A stretch of DNA of 64,000 nt from Muscardinus avellanarius. Its lineage: Eukaryota; Chordata; Mammalia; Rodentia; Gliridae. The position numbers and the translations under genes are program-made. Numbering within the stretch: the stretch's first letter is position 1; each line of letters begins with the position of its first letter. Positions 10,690 to 21,500 of this stretch are shown in pieces. Below the pieces are notes generated by a model, which saw only the letters and a program-made list of their open reading frames with translations, was not told the DNA's origin and did not search any database. The stretch lies in NCBI GenBank assembly GCA_963383645.1, contig OY726560.1, positions 154,255,988 through 154,319,987 of the forward strand, given 5' to 3'.

Positions 10690-10800
10690 GTCCAGCCTGC
10701 CCTGGTCTGGGGACACAGGGACTCACTCTTCCTAGCTGTAGAATGGGGTGGGGGTTTGGACTAGCTGGTACCTAAGGATCTTTGTGGCTCTAATCGTGCC
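10690..10800 (+). repeat. MIR-type relic
   Basis: Contains ctgtagaatggggtgggggtttggactag, then ctaaggatctttgtggctctaa, the MIR-family 3' segment. Confidence 0.5.
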
Positions 10801-10979
10801 CCTGTGTGCACCTGCTGGAAGGTCTGGCACACAGAAGAATTCCACCTGGTGGAAGCTGCCCTTGGGACCACCGTCTGAGCCTGAACAGGCTCAAGGAGAC
10901 ATTTCTGGGCTGCAGAAGGAAGCCACCGCCCCGGGGACCGCCATACACGCAGCGCAGGAGGACGGGTAGGGATTTAGAT

Positions 10980-11460
10980 CAAGTTTGGTCCTTCCCCTGT
11001 GCCGAGCTGGCCTCATTAACAAACGTGCTGCAGAATGTATCTAGCACATCTAGCAGATTAAAAAAAATGACTTTCTAAGATTATAAAAGACTTTAATTAG
11101 AATTTCACAAAGGTGGAGCCCGAGGATTTGCCACACACACACATATATAATTTTTTTCTCCCAGGAGTCGAAGCAGCTTCAGCGAGAGAAAGAGTGACCG
11201 GTGCTTTAAGGGTACCCTGTGACGCCAGTGGACAGTGATAGATATGCTGATTTCTTCATTCACTGCACTTCACTTCTTTTATTCTTTCCAATTAAAGCAA
11301 ATGCTACTGAAACCATAATTAAGCAGGGCTGGGCTCTGACTGCCTGCTGTTTTAATGAAGCCCTATTGATTTTCCTTTTCTTTCTAATGGCCACACATGG
11401 TGCTCAATGGTCAAACATATGCCCGGCTACAATATCCCGGGAAAACTCTATTTTGGCCCC
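10980..11460. promoter_or_regulatory. Candidate conserved non-coding block C
   Basis: Repeat-poor and AT-rich, with homeodomain/forkhead-like cores (cattaacaaacg, ctttaattagaa, ccaattaaagcaa, ccataattaagcagg). There is a short CA/TA run at 11132-11146. Regulatory role is inferred. Confidence 0.38.
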
Positions 11461-11639
11461 GGCAAATGGAGCAGGCTGGAGTAGGGTGTCAAAGGTCAGC
11501 TCCCTCCCTGGGAGGCACGGGGTGGGACCACACCCATGACTGCATATCACCCACCAGAAAGAAATCAAAGGCATCCGGCGAAGAAATCAAGCCCCTCCGT
11601 GTCCTCGTTTAGTTTCCGTGAGGAGTGGCCTGTTAGTTA

Positions 11640-12200
11640 ACCACTGTGGTTCAACTAAGCCGGCTGTTAAAATCTGGGCCACATGGAGCCCTGGGAATAT
11701 ATATTCCTGACAGATGTTCACAAGCCAGAGGACATCCTTGGTGACGAAAAGTCGGAAGGATGTTTTATTCTTCCTTGGCAATTAATTTGAAAAAGAAGTT
11801 TCTTGTGAATGGGCAGCCTTGCTGAGCCTATTTGCTGGCTTAGAGCTGGCTCGGGCAGCAAATGCATAGAAGTCGTGCAAATAAGGAGAGGGAGGAGGTG
11901 GGCGGAGACCTGTGCGGTTTTCACCCGTGTAGGCTTCACATACTGTCACTGTTCTTCCATGCCCAGGAACAGGGATGGCCATGGGAGACGTGGCCCATCC
12001 TCATAGATGGCGGGTGTCTTTCCTTATCTGGAGGAAATCTGTGGTTTCAGTTACCTGAGGATTATTCCAAAATCACTCTGAAAATATTAAGTGGAATATT
12101 TAATATTATACAGAAACAAAAGTGGAATATTTAATATCCAGAAATTTAAAAATTCATAAATTCTAAATAAGTTTCATTATAGTATATCGCTGTACTTGCT
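11640..12200. other. Repeat-poor AT-rich sequence, weaker regulatory candidate
   Basis: No recognised transposon. Contains ggcaattaatttgaaaaag at about 11778 and a locally repeated aagtggaatatttaatat motif (12090-12108 and 12120-12138). Confidence 0.35.
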
Positions 12201-12201
12201 C

Positions 12202-12243
12202 TAATTATTATTATTATTATTATTATTATTGTTGTTGTTGTTA
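12202..12243. repeat. (ATT)n/(GTT)n microsatellite
   Basis: ATT repeats turn into GTT repeats. Confidence 0.95.
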
Positions 12244-12267
12244 ATCTTGTTTCTGTCTCTTTTTTTT

Positions 12268-12469
12268 GATACTAGGGGTTGAACCCAGAGGTATTCTACC
12301 TCCAAGCTAGATCCCTGGCCCTATTTTATTTATTTTTTTATTATTTTTAAATAGGGTTTCACTAAATTGCTGAAGGTCTTGCTAGGTTGCTGAGGCTGGT
12401 CTCAAACCTGTGAACCCCTAGTCTCATCATAAGTACTAGGATTCCAGTACGTGCCACTGTGCTCGGCTT
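12268..12469 (-). repeat. B1-dID SINE, reverse (older copy)
   Basis: gatactaggggttgaacccagagg through gtgccactgtgctcggct. More diverged than most copies here. Confidence 0.93.
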
Positions 12470-12686
12470 GATGTTACTATTTTACTGCGCCTAATTTCTG
12501 AATTCAGCTTTACAATAGGATATGTATAGGATAAAGCATAATGCACCTAGGATAGGGTAAAGCACAATGCAGGTACCGCCCTGGGCCATGCGCTCGGCTT
12601 GATGTTGCTGCTATCTTACTGCACCGGATTTATGAATTCACATTCACAGTAGGATACGTACAGGACAAAGCGTAATGCACCCAGGA
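12462..12686. repeat. Imperfect direct duplication, about 131-bp period
   Basis: The sequence from ctcggcttgatgtt at 12462 recurs at 12593. It ends at aatgcacctagga (about 12541-12553) and aatgcacccagga (12674-12686). By eye the copies are roughly 80% identical. Unit one starts inside the SINE end, so the duplication postdates the SINE. A shorter echo (aggata..gtaaagcacaatgca) follows unit one. Confidence 0.85.
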
Positions 12687-12689
12687 GCT

Positions 12690-13027
12690 GGCATGTGCGC
12701 AGCTTCAGGCAGCCACCCCCGGGAGCCCCGGAATGCGTTGCCCAAGGACAAAGGGGGGCTACTGTCTGTTGTTTTTTCCTCCTGGTCCTCCCCACATCCC
12801 TTCTCCACTCCTCTCTGCCAAATATTCATTAGCGTGTGAACTTCTCACCTGGAGCAATAGGATGATGCTCCCGAATCATTCGAGCAGGCATATTATTGCT
12901 TTTTTTATATAAAAACAAAGACGCCCACGTGTGAGATGCGCACTCCTCACCTGACCACAGCTCAGGGCCACAGCGTCCCCTGCGTCCCGGGTGTCCTTAG
13001 CATGTTACTGTGTGGACTGCCCTCGTG
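12690..13027. other. Unassigned sequence
   Basis: I see nothing recognisable. Confidence 0.5.
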
Positions 13028-13110
13028 TGCCAGGCACTGGCTGGGTGCTTTCCACAGGGTAGCCCTTAGACCCCATTCCAACGCCACTGGAGAGAAAGGA
13101 CGTTAGCCCA
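13028..13110 (+). repeat. MIR3/L2-type relic
   Basis: Contains gtgtgccaggcactggctgggtgctttccac and a ccattcc...gagaga end, the ancient tgccaggcact motif family. Confidence 0.45.
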
Positions 13111-13194
13111 GGAGAGGCGCACTGTACTTAAAGTCCTGTAGTCGAAGCAGGGAATGTGGGAAAATCGCTTTCCCTGATGGGATAAAAAATGCTG

Positions 13195-13270
13195 AGGACA
13201 GTCAGTGTAACCTGGGTTCAAGTCCTGTGTTGTCATGACCTCTGGGGCATTAGTGACCTGGCCTGGCTCA
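13195..13270 (+). repeat. MIR head fragment
   Basis: Contains cagtgtaacctgggttcaagtcc followed by a degraded tgacct region. Confidence 0.45.
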
Positions 13271-13361
13271 TTCTCCCTTGAAGACTCCCTCTCCTTAGGT
13301 GAGACGTAAGCTGCCCGGGATGGTCCTTCCCCCAGGCAAGGCGAGGCGGTACTGTCCACCT

Positions 13362-13525
13362 CGGCACCGTTGACATTTTGGTATTGCTAGTTCTCGGGAG
13401 ATGTGGAGGCTGTTTTACACTTTACTGAATGACACACCCCCAGGCACCATCAGAACAATGTCCCCAGACATTGCCAACATCCTCTGGATAGCAAAATTGT
13501 CCCATCTGAAAATCACTGGTCTGCA
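13362..13525 (+). mobile_element. MER20 (hAT-Charlie MITE)
   Basis: Contains ttgacattttggtattgcta, then aatgtccccagacattgcca, then cctctggatagcaaaattgtccc and a gaaaatcactggt end. This order matches MER20. It is ancient, non-autonomous and non-coding. Confidence 0.85.
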
Positions 13526-13572
13526 CACTTTTGTCTGTGGCCTAAAACCTAGAACGCTTTTATTATTGTTTT

Positions 13573-13772
13573 GTGGTACTAAGAATTGAACCCAGTGGCG
13601 TTCTACCTCTGAGCTACACCCCAGCCCTGTTTTTTATTCTTTTTTTTGAAGCAAGTTCTTAGTAAGTTGCGGAGGGCCTCACTAAGTAGCTGAGGCTGGC
13701 TGTGAACCTGTGGTCCTCCTGTCTCAGCCTCCCAGGTACTGGGATTACAAGCGTGCACCACAACATCCAGCT
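13573..13772 (-). repeat. B1-dID SINE, reverse
   Basis: Full length: gtggtactaagaattgaaccc through acaagcgtgcaccacaacatccagct. Confidence 0.94.
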
Positions 13773-13785
13773 CATAGACCCCTTT

Positions 13786-13788
<3 letters not shown>

Positions 13789-13839
<51 letters not shown>
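13789..13839. repeat. (CA)n microsatellite
   Basis: About 25 uninterrupted CA units. Confidence 0.97.
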
Positions 13840-13842
<3 letters not shown>

Positions 13843-14876
13843 GTTTTACAGTCTATAAGGCAATTGTGCAGCAAAACTCTGGTTGTAAATAAAGATAAAG
13901 ACTCAAAATCGAGACTTAATGAGAAAGAAGACCCTACTAGTCCCCCTCCACCCACCCAACAGAACATTTTCCAAGAGAACTCAGAAGACCTACGTGGTCA
14001 CATCCGACCTTGCTGGCTGCTATCCTGGTGAGCGCCGAGCCCCTTGATCCAGGAGTGTTAGTCGTTGATGCAAGGAAGATGCTGTAGCGACTCACCTCCG
14101 AGGGTCCTGGTAGGGCTGACATTCGCCATAACTGAACAGAAGCATAATGAGTGGTCAAATGTGGAGCTGAGGAGTTTCCAGTTATGAGCAGGATTCTCAA
14201 CATCTGAGTAAAGCAAGAGGAGGGAGGGAGAGGAGGGAAGGAGGGAGAAAAGGGAGGCAGAGCAGGCAAGGGAGAAAGGAGACACAGGCAGCTGAAGGGA
14301 GCTGCTGGTGCCCAAACTCCCCATGGCTTGTGAATCGTCACCCAAGCACTGGGCCTCTGGTTACCTTCCAGTTTCCAGTGGTCTCACGGAGGCCTATCAT
14401 TTCTGTGTAAGGAAAGTCACAGGGAAGGTTGCATTTGTTATACAGAGGGTTAGTTTTGCCACCATATCAGGAAAGTATTAGTTCTACAAAAGAAAGAAAA
14501 ATCCCTTTTGGTGGTCCAGGGCCTCTTGTAGCCCTGTGGGCACTGCTTGGGATCAAAGGGTTGGGAGGCTGCAGGATTCTGGAAGTGGATGGGACCGCAG
14601 AGGGGAAGTCCCGAGAGGAGAGAGGTTCTGGAATTGTCCAGTTAGCAGGGGTAGGTCTCCAGGCTGCTTTCCTTGGGACTAACAACACCCTAGAACAGAA
14701 GATGTAGGAGCATACCCCATTGGGAGCCACCGAAGCACAGTGCAACTGCCCATCCCTGGTGTCTGGCAAAGGGCCGTCCAGGAAGGACAACGCAACCCCT
14801 GTACGTGCTTTTTCTTTATTTCATCTTGCAGAACCTGCGTCTACGGGCTTCATCTTTTAGGGACGAACCATTTTCT
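13840..14876. other. Unassigned sequence with GA-rich stretch
   Basis: A purine tract of ggag/gaag units occupies about 14214-14285. I recognise no gene or transposon in the rest. Confidence 0.45.
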
Positions 14877-14904
14877 TTCTTTCTTTTTTTTTTTTTTTTT
14901 TTTT
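14877..14904. repeat. Poly(T) run
   Basis: About 20 T with CTTT at the left. No SINE body follows. Confidence 0.9.
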
Positions 14905-15059
14905 GAGAATCCCAGAGGACCAATGACCTTCTTTGTACAGATAGGGAAGAAAGCCAGATTTTTAAATTGATTTTTAAAAAATTGCACGTACTTTTGACAG
15001 AGACGAAAGACCCTTTCCCTGGGTGTTGGCTCTGACATCTTGCTTGTTAGGACGGGAGA

Positions 15060-15960
15060 AAGAAAAAGAAAAAAAAAATGGCCCCCAGGAATGGAGCTAC
15101 GGGGACCCTGAAAAGGGGACACCATCATGCCACCGTCGAGTTCTGTCAACTGTCAAGTTAATTAGAACGAAATTAAAAACACATTTGCCAAGATGTTCCG
15201 CAGCCAAACCAGTTAAATAGAGATTTTAACAAAATTGAAAGCATATTATACTGAGATTTGTGGATTCTGGCCCGGTGAGTGAGTGCTGGAAGTGTGATAA
15301 AATAACAAAATTGCTGCCTAATAATCTATAGAATAATATTGTCAACTAATGGATTATAATAAAATAAAAGCTGTTATTAGGGTAAAACATTATAACAAAA
15401 AATCCAACTTTTATTTGCAGCACCTCCCCCTTAATGGTTTTGAGCATTTTGAAAGGTAATTTAAACAAGTACATTGTGTCCTTATTGAAACGGCTTCATC
15501 TCGCTAGCTGCTGAAAATGGCTTTAACCATCCCTCTGAACAAAAGCACCCCTAATAAGACAACAAAAAGCCCAGCGCAATGGCCCAGTGGCTGCAGCGGG
15601 CAGTGTGGGGAGCGGAGCCGGCGAAGGCAACGGCTTTCTCCTTGCATGTAATTAGATGAATTAAAAGGACAAAGTGGTTAATGTAACTGTTGTCCGGGGG
15701 GGGAGGGCATCCCTTTTCATCCCGTCCATTTCAGACAAGAGCCACTGGCTTTTGCTTCAGCAATGCGGGAAAGAATGTTGGTGGGGAGGGAAATTAACGG
15801 GCTTAATCTGCGAGGAATCTGCTCCGAGTCACGGATGAAATGTATCTCGAGCAACGAGAGGCTAGCCATTCCTGCTTCCCTTTTATATGCCTAATAAAAC
15901 TTACAATAAATTAACTGCATTTGGGTTTGCAGCAGGGTCTGTTAATCAGGGATGAGATGC
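15060..15960. promoter_or_regulatory. Candidate conserved non-coding block D
   Basis: About 900 bp, repeat-free and strongly AT-rich, with many TAATTA-type cores (15159-15164, 15649-15654) and runs such as gctgttattagggtaaaacattataac. It carries a short GC-rich insert at about 15590-15630 (ctgcagcgggcag...gcggagccggcg). There is no splice-bounded frame. Density and texture match known developmental enhancers, but conservation cannot be checked here. Confidence 0.5.
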
Positions 15961-16299
15961 TGGGATAGTCGAGTTAGGCGAAGGCTTCGGCGGTGGGGCA
16001 GGCGGGCTGCCCCCCGATTAGCTCTCTCCTTCAGGCTGGTGTTTCGAGAACTGGGTCCATCACTGGGGTTCGCGTGTGGTAGTAACAGAGTAGTGAGAAG
16101 GCAGCCATGATCAGTTCCACTCCCTTGATGGAGAGGGAGGAGGACTCTTGGGAGAAAATCTCCCCAAGACAAATGGATTTGCTTGTAGCCCTATGTCTAA
16201 TTGATACCATGATGCTCCTGGACCACGCAGGTGCTTGTTTTCTGTGAGCTGCTTCTGCCCTTTACAGTGACCTATTAGAGACACTGCCGTCGTGGCATT

Positions 16300-16660
16300 A
16301 TCTTACAGTGCAAAGGAAAACAAACTAATTCAGGCCATTAGTTTCTTTCGCTGTAGAATCTCTGTAGAATGGTTGCACCGGGCTCCAAGCCTGAGATGGC
16401 CGACAGTGGTGGCCATATCAGTGAGATGAAACGGATTCCCTTCTGTCTGCCATTTTGTACTCTTGGCCCAACAACTGCCTCTGAGCAGCAACTTGGAGCC
16501 TTCCTTGACCTGTTGGTGAAATTTAACAATGTTTGATTATAAAATATAGAAAGTAGAAAATTAAATTAATTAGTTCTAATTACTAAATGATTCATCTGCC
16601 TGGCTAATAAAGCTGCATATTATGCTAATAAGATAAAGACAAAGAATAACATGTGGGGCT
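16300..16660. promoter_or_regulatory. Candidate conserved non-coding block E
   Basis: AT-rich core at 16530-16640 with paired TAATTA sites at 16567-16572 and 16577-16582 (10 bp, one helical turn, apart), followed by gctaataaagctgcatattatgctaataag. Repeat-free. Confidence 0.42.
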
Positions 16661-16708
16661 TGGTGGTTACAGCAAGCTGTGCCGTGTTCCATTGGAAATA
16701 CACAGCCC

Positions 16709-16902
16709 GAGCGGGGCGTGGTGGGCACGCTTGTAATCCCAGCACTCGGGAGGCTGAGACAGGAGGATTGCAGGTTTGCAGACAGCCTCAGCTACTTAGT
16801 GAGGCCCTTTGCAACTCAGACCCTGTTTCAAAATAAAGAATAAAAAATAGGGCTAGGGGTGTAGCTTGGAGGTAGAATGCCCCTGGGTTCTATCCCCAGT
16901 AC
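16709..16902 (+). repeat. B1-dID SINE, forward
   Basis: gagcggggcgtggtgggcacgc start, aaaataaagaataaaaaatagg linker, ggttctatccccagta end. Confidence 0.95.
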
Positions 16903-16913
16903 AACACACACCA

Positions 16914-16918
<5 letters not shown>

Positions 16919-16952
<34 letters not shown>
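16919..16952. repeat. (CA)n microsatellite
   Basis: CA repeat following the A-tail of the SINE. Confidence 0.95.
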
Positions 16953-16953
<1 letters not shown>

Positions 16954-18290
16954 CCAAGCTCTGGCTTGAGATGGGTGTTGTGTTATGGGCGGGTGGGGAG
17001 TAAAACAGGAGGCTGGATTTTGTTTGCCTCTCAGGGAGCTGACAGCCCTCTAGGGGGCTGGATGAGCCTGTGCCCTTCTCTGCCTTTCTGGAAGAGTAGT
17101 GGAAACTTCTTCACCCATCAGCAGAGCCAACAGGAACAGGGCTGGGTCATTCGCCTGGAAGTCTGGGCTCGCGGATCAAGGGCCCCTCGAGGCTCTTGAG
17201 CTTCTGCTCTGGGATGAGGATGCGGGATAGGTAAGACCATTCCATCCTCAGGACGGTGCTGCTCATGGTCTCAGTGTTTTCAAAACCATTGTTGCCATCT
17301 GAGGTATGAGATGCCAGCACGGGCTTGCTGTGGAGGTGAGCGATATGTCTTTGGGGCTGGACCTCTGAGTAGAGGGAGGTGCTGGGTTAACATGGCTCAT
17401 GTAAGAGGGTTTCTAGGTCCCACTCCTGCTGACCAAGCAAGCACTTGGGTCGCTGCTGAAGCCACCCACTGCAGGAGGTCTATTCATTTCCCTCTTTTAC
17501 CATCTCTACTTTGCTTCTGTGCCTTTTGGCTCCTGCTCTTCCTGGGCATTTATCCCTAACCAGCTGCCAGAGCAGGTAGCTTCCTAGGGTTTTCTGAATG
17601 GCCCCAGGATGAGTTTATCATTGTTCCTACTGCTTGGATGGAGTTAATCTGATCCTCATTCTATTAAAGACACTCCCCATTCCTAATCTGCATGGTGAGA
17701 GGCATCTTGGATCTTGAGTTTGAATCTCATTCCTCCTCCTCCTTGGGCGTTGGTGGTAATGCAGACCTTGCTGATGGCCAGATGGCTGTGGGCACTGGAA
17801 CTGTGTCCATGGAGGCTCTTTGGAAGCAGTGAATTGTAGGTCATGTCCATGTCTGTACACGAGTCTTCTTTCTCATTCTCTGGAATTGTGGAAACTTTGG
17901 GCATATCCTACATCTATCAAGTTCATGCTTCCTCGGAGTTGGTTCCAGGGACTGGGCAGTGGATTGGATCTGCAAGCTGCCTGGTCACCATGTAACCAGT
18001 GCTACCAGCCCACCACTTGAGCAGATGGGCAGTGCGAACGGATCTCTGCCTGTTAGTTTACCTTTCCCCCCGTCACCTATGAAAATGTGTCCATTATCTC
18101 TTCTACTCTCTGAAGATCAGTGCCTGCCATCAGAATTGTCTCAATCTCAGGTATGATTGTTTTTGCCATGATTATTTGGCCACTTACTACTTGCATGATT
18201 TTCCAAATGTGATCCCCATTTAGACCTAAACAAATGGGATAAGAAAGTCAGGGCATTTCTTTATTATTGGTTTAGAAAGATTTGTTTTTA
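16953..18290. other. Unassigned sequence
   Basis: 1.3 kb of single-copy-looking sequence with no family I can name. It may contain a degraded LTR or L1 relic that I cannot resolve by eye. No exon-like frame. Confidence 0.4.
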
Positions 18291-18459
18291 GCATTGCATG
18301 GTGATACACTCCTATAATTTCAGTACTTAGGAGGCTGGGACTGGAGGATCGCAGGTTCAAGGCCAGCCTCAGCAAATTAGCCAGACCCTGTTTCAAAATT
18401 AAAAATAGAGCTGGAGAATATCTCAGAGGTTGAATGGCTCTAGGCTCATCCTTCAGTAC

Positions 18460-18462
<3 letters not shown>
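18291..18462 (+). repeat. B1-dID SINE, forward (diverged)
   Basis: gcattgcatggtgatacactcc through gctggagaatatctcagaggttgaatggctc...ttcagtaccc. Confidence 0.9.

Positions 18463-18509
<47 letters not shown>
18462..18509. repeat. (TA)n microsatellite
   Basis: About 23 TA units at the SINE 3' end. Confidence 0.96.
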
Positions 18510-18699
18510 GTATATGTATATATATTTGTTTCTATCTGTCTCCAACATACAAAATCAAAATGGCATCTTCATCTTGGAGAAGGGAGCGAGTCCTGAATTC
18601 TGCATAGCTGAGCTTTTTCAGTTCATGCCTGTCATGGCCACTGCTGTTACGGATGACGGTAGTAGACCAGAGCGATGATCTGGTAATGCCACTAAGGTT

Positions 18700-18960
18700 G
18701 GGCATTACTGGAAAGTTCTGAATGTGTCCAGCAGTTGTGAAAATCTGACTACCATAAGTATTAAAGTTCTTCTTACTATACTGTAAGTTGCAAAATTATG
18801 TTAAGCCAACTAATGAAGTGAATGATTAAGGCCTCATGTACATGGTGATTTCCCAATATTATTTAATAATAAAATGACCTTTGTAGGGTAAAAGCTTTCA
18901 TGTTACACATTTCCAGGAAGTCAATGAAAAATGAAATTAATATATATGTGAAGCTTAATT
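18700..18960. promoter_or_regulatory. Candidate conserved non-coding block F
   Basis: AT-rich unique stretch (gcaaaattatgttaagccaactaatgaagtg..., ccaatattatttaataataaaatgacc). Repeat-free. Weak candidate. Confidence 0.3.
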
Positions 18961-19451
18961 TTTTTTAAAGAAGTAAACAGATTGAAAAGAAACATAAATA
19001 ATGTGTATCTGTGGAGTTTGGGGTTTTGCTGTGGTAGGTGTTATTGTTTTGCTTTTTCTTTTCCCTTGGTAAAAAATGTTATGTGTGGAAGGGAGGGAGA
19101 ATTGGGAGAGGAGAAGGCAGAGAGAAGGTTGCAGAGTAGGCCTCGTGGGTGTCGGGATGAGATGCAGATGAGAACGCAAGGTGAGCGTGCTTTTGCACAC
19201 ACAGCTTAGGATGAGTCTTGCGTCCCACTTGGCAGGGCTGTTAGGTAGGGTTGGACCCAGAGTGCAGGTTCTGAGAAGAGCTTGAGGGCTCAGCCCAGTT
19301 GGGCAGCCGAGGGTGCCTGCACATGGCCACCGGAGTGGAGAAGCTTCAAGGACAGGGTGGGCAGTGGGCCTGGGTGCAGATGGCCAGGCCAGGGCAACAC
19401 TGATTGGTGGGTGAGCACTAGGAGTCAGATATCTGCCTCCTTGATGTTTCT
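18961..19451. other. Unassigned sequence
   Basis: GA-rich part at 19085-19140. No gene recognised. Confidence 0.45.
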
Positions 19452-19625
19452 ATTTTTATTAGGGCATATTAATTAAACAGAATAATGGGTTTCATTGTGG
19501 CATATTTGTGCATCCATAAAAACATAATTTGATCAATTTTACTCTCCAAGACCTCCTCTCCTCTCTTCCCCTGACCTCATTCCTCTGCCCTACTGGTTTC
19601 CTTTTTTAATTTTCTTGGTCTTATG
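19452..19625 (-). repeat. L1 3' UTR fragment, antisense
   Basis: Contains tttttattagggcatattaattaaacagaataatgggtttcattgtggcatatttgtgcat, then the C-rich ctcctctcctctcttcccc. This is the typical reversed rodent L1 tail with a pyrimidine tract. Confidence 0.7.
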
Positions 19626-20439
19626 GTATGGCAATGACTCTCACACCAGAAAGAGGAGCCTGAGGACAAGAGGGGGCCCTGATTCTGGGGGCCAGGAGGA
19701 TGTGCGACAGGACCTTGCCTCTGCTTCCTGGGCAGAAAGCAAATTGGCAGCCATTCATCTCAGAGCCTGGTCCTTAGTGGGTGGGCAGACCCTGGGCTCT
19801 AGTGAAGCAGCAGCTCCTCCATCAAAGCAGAATGAGCACCGGTGGACAGAGCCAACTCCAAACAGGAACTCAGCGAATGTAACATTCACAGATCTGAAAG
19901 CACCGAAGGGGTGGACATTTCTGATTGACGGCGCTGCCGATCCGATATGTTAGCACAGAAAGCAGTCACCCACGCACAAAGCGTTCTGTTCCACTGAAAA
20001 ATGGCTTGTTGCTTGGCTCCCAATTAGGAAGTTCATGAACCTGGAAGGCTGCTTGCTCAGAGGGGAGGCAGGCTTTTGTGAGTGACTCAGCAGCACCCCT
20101 CCCCTCCCGCCCCTCCATGGCTTTTCTGCAGGTGGGTAGCTAGCTTAGCTGGGGCTGATGTCATTCATTTGTAGTTCTTAAGGTTTTGAAAATAGTTGCT
20201 ATTTGTCTCTTTCCTCTGTTTCAGCACTCTTTTGGCAATGTACCTTTTGTGCTTGGGAGCATCCTCTGAGGTGCTGAGCCCTGAGAGTGGGAAAAGCTCT
20301 AGAAATAGATGCCTGATGTGTGAGCCAGCTTTTCCTTATTGTCACAAATATCTGTGATAATGAATGTATAAAGAGAAAAGGTTCATGCTGGCTCTTGTTT
20401 GGAGATTCGAGTCCATGATTCATTGGCCCCATTGCTTTG
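19626..20439. other. Unassigned sequence
   Basis: No repeat or gene that I can support. The frame at 19615-19953 lacks any domain. Confidence 0.4.
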
Positions 20440-20700
20440 GATACATCATAGAGGAAAAGTATGGTAGAGAAAGCAACTCATCTTAGGTCCAGTAAACAAA
20501 AGAAAGAGGAAGAGACTGGTATCTGACAGTCCTCTTCGAGGGCATGCCTCCAATGACCTAAAGATGCCACTGAGGCCCTACCTCTGTAAGGTTCCACCAT
20601 TTCCCAATAGAACCATGGGTTGGGGATCAAGTCTTTAACACATGGGCCTTTGGGGACATTCCAGATCCAGGCTATAGCACCAGGACAGTGGTTTTCTAAC
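20440..20700 (-). repeat. MaLR/MST-like LTR relic, antisense (tentative)
   Basis: Contains gcatgcctccaatgaccta, then ccctacctctgtaaggttccaccatttccc, then tctttaacacatgggcctttggggacattcc and a ctatagca end. This is an antisense mammalian LTR-type layout. Confidence 0.45.
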
Positions 20701-20861
20701 TTTCTCCTCTTCTCACTTCCTGAAGACCTCAGTGATTAGCCAGCTGGCCAGTGTCCCATGCCAACTGGGTCCCACTGACACTGAGCCCACAGCTCTTCAT
20801 AAGAATGGACAGTTCATCTTATGGATCTCCCCTAATGAACTGGCTAGAAAAATGTTTAAAT

Positions 20862-21500
20862 TAGCTTTTTTGTTGCTGTGGCCCACATACCCACAAGAAC
20901 AACTTGGAGGAGGGAAAGTTTATTTGTGCTCATGGTTTCAGAGCCTTAATCCGTGATCAACTGACTTCAGAGCAAAAATATGGTGACAAGAGTGTGGCGG
21001 AGGATAGCTACTTGGCTCATGGCAACCAGAAAGCAGAGAGAAATACGGGAACTAGGGACAGACAAAATTCCCAAGGCCACATCCCCAGTGACCACTTCCT
21101 CCAGCTATGCCCCACCTGCCTATACTTCTCACCCAGTAAATGCATTCAGATTATTAATCCATTATGGTCCACTGATGAGTTTTAAAGCCCTTATTCAATT
21201 ACTTTACCTTTGAATTTTTTTTCCCAGTACTAGGGATGGAAGCCAGGGCCATTCTGCCCCTGAGCCACACTCCAGCCCTCTTTTTTATTCCTTATTTTTG
21301 AAACAGGGTCTCACTGAGTTGCAAAGTGCCTCACTAAGTAGTAGCCGAGACTCTCCACAAACCGTGTTCTTCCTGTCTCAGCCTCCCAAATGCTGGGATT
21401 ACAAGCGTGAGCTACCATGCCCAGCTCTGAAAAATTTTATATTGCCAGCATGTGAACTTTTCTTGGGCATATTGTATATTCAAACCATAACACTCTACAT
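20862..21500 (-). mobile_element. MaLR-type LTR, antisense, split by a SINE
   Basis: Contains gggaaagtttatttgtgctcatggtttcagagcc, then tggcggaggatag...tcatggcaaccagaaagcagagag, then ccccagtgaccacttcctcc, and after the SINE ttcaaaccataacactc. It sits immediately left of matching antisense internal sequence, so it would be that element's 3' LTR. Ancient and non-coding. Confidence 0.6.
21225..21426 (-). repeat. B1-dID SINE, reverse, inside the LTR
   Basis: cagtactagggatggaagcc through acaagcgtgagctaccatgcccagct. Confidence 0.94.
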
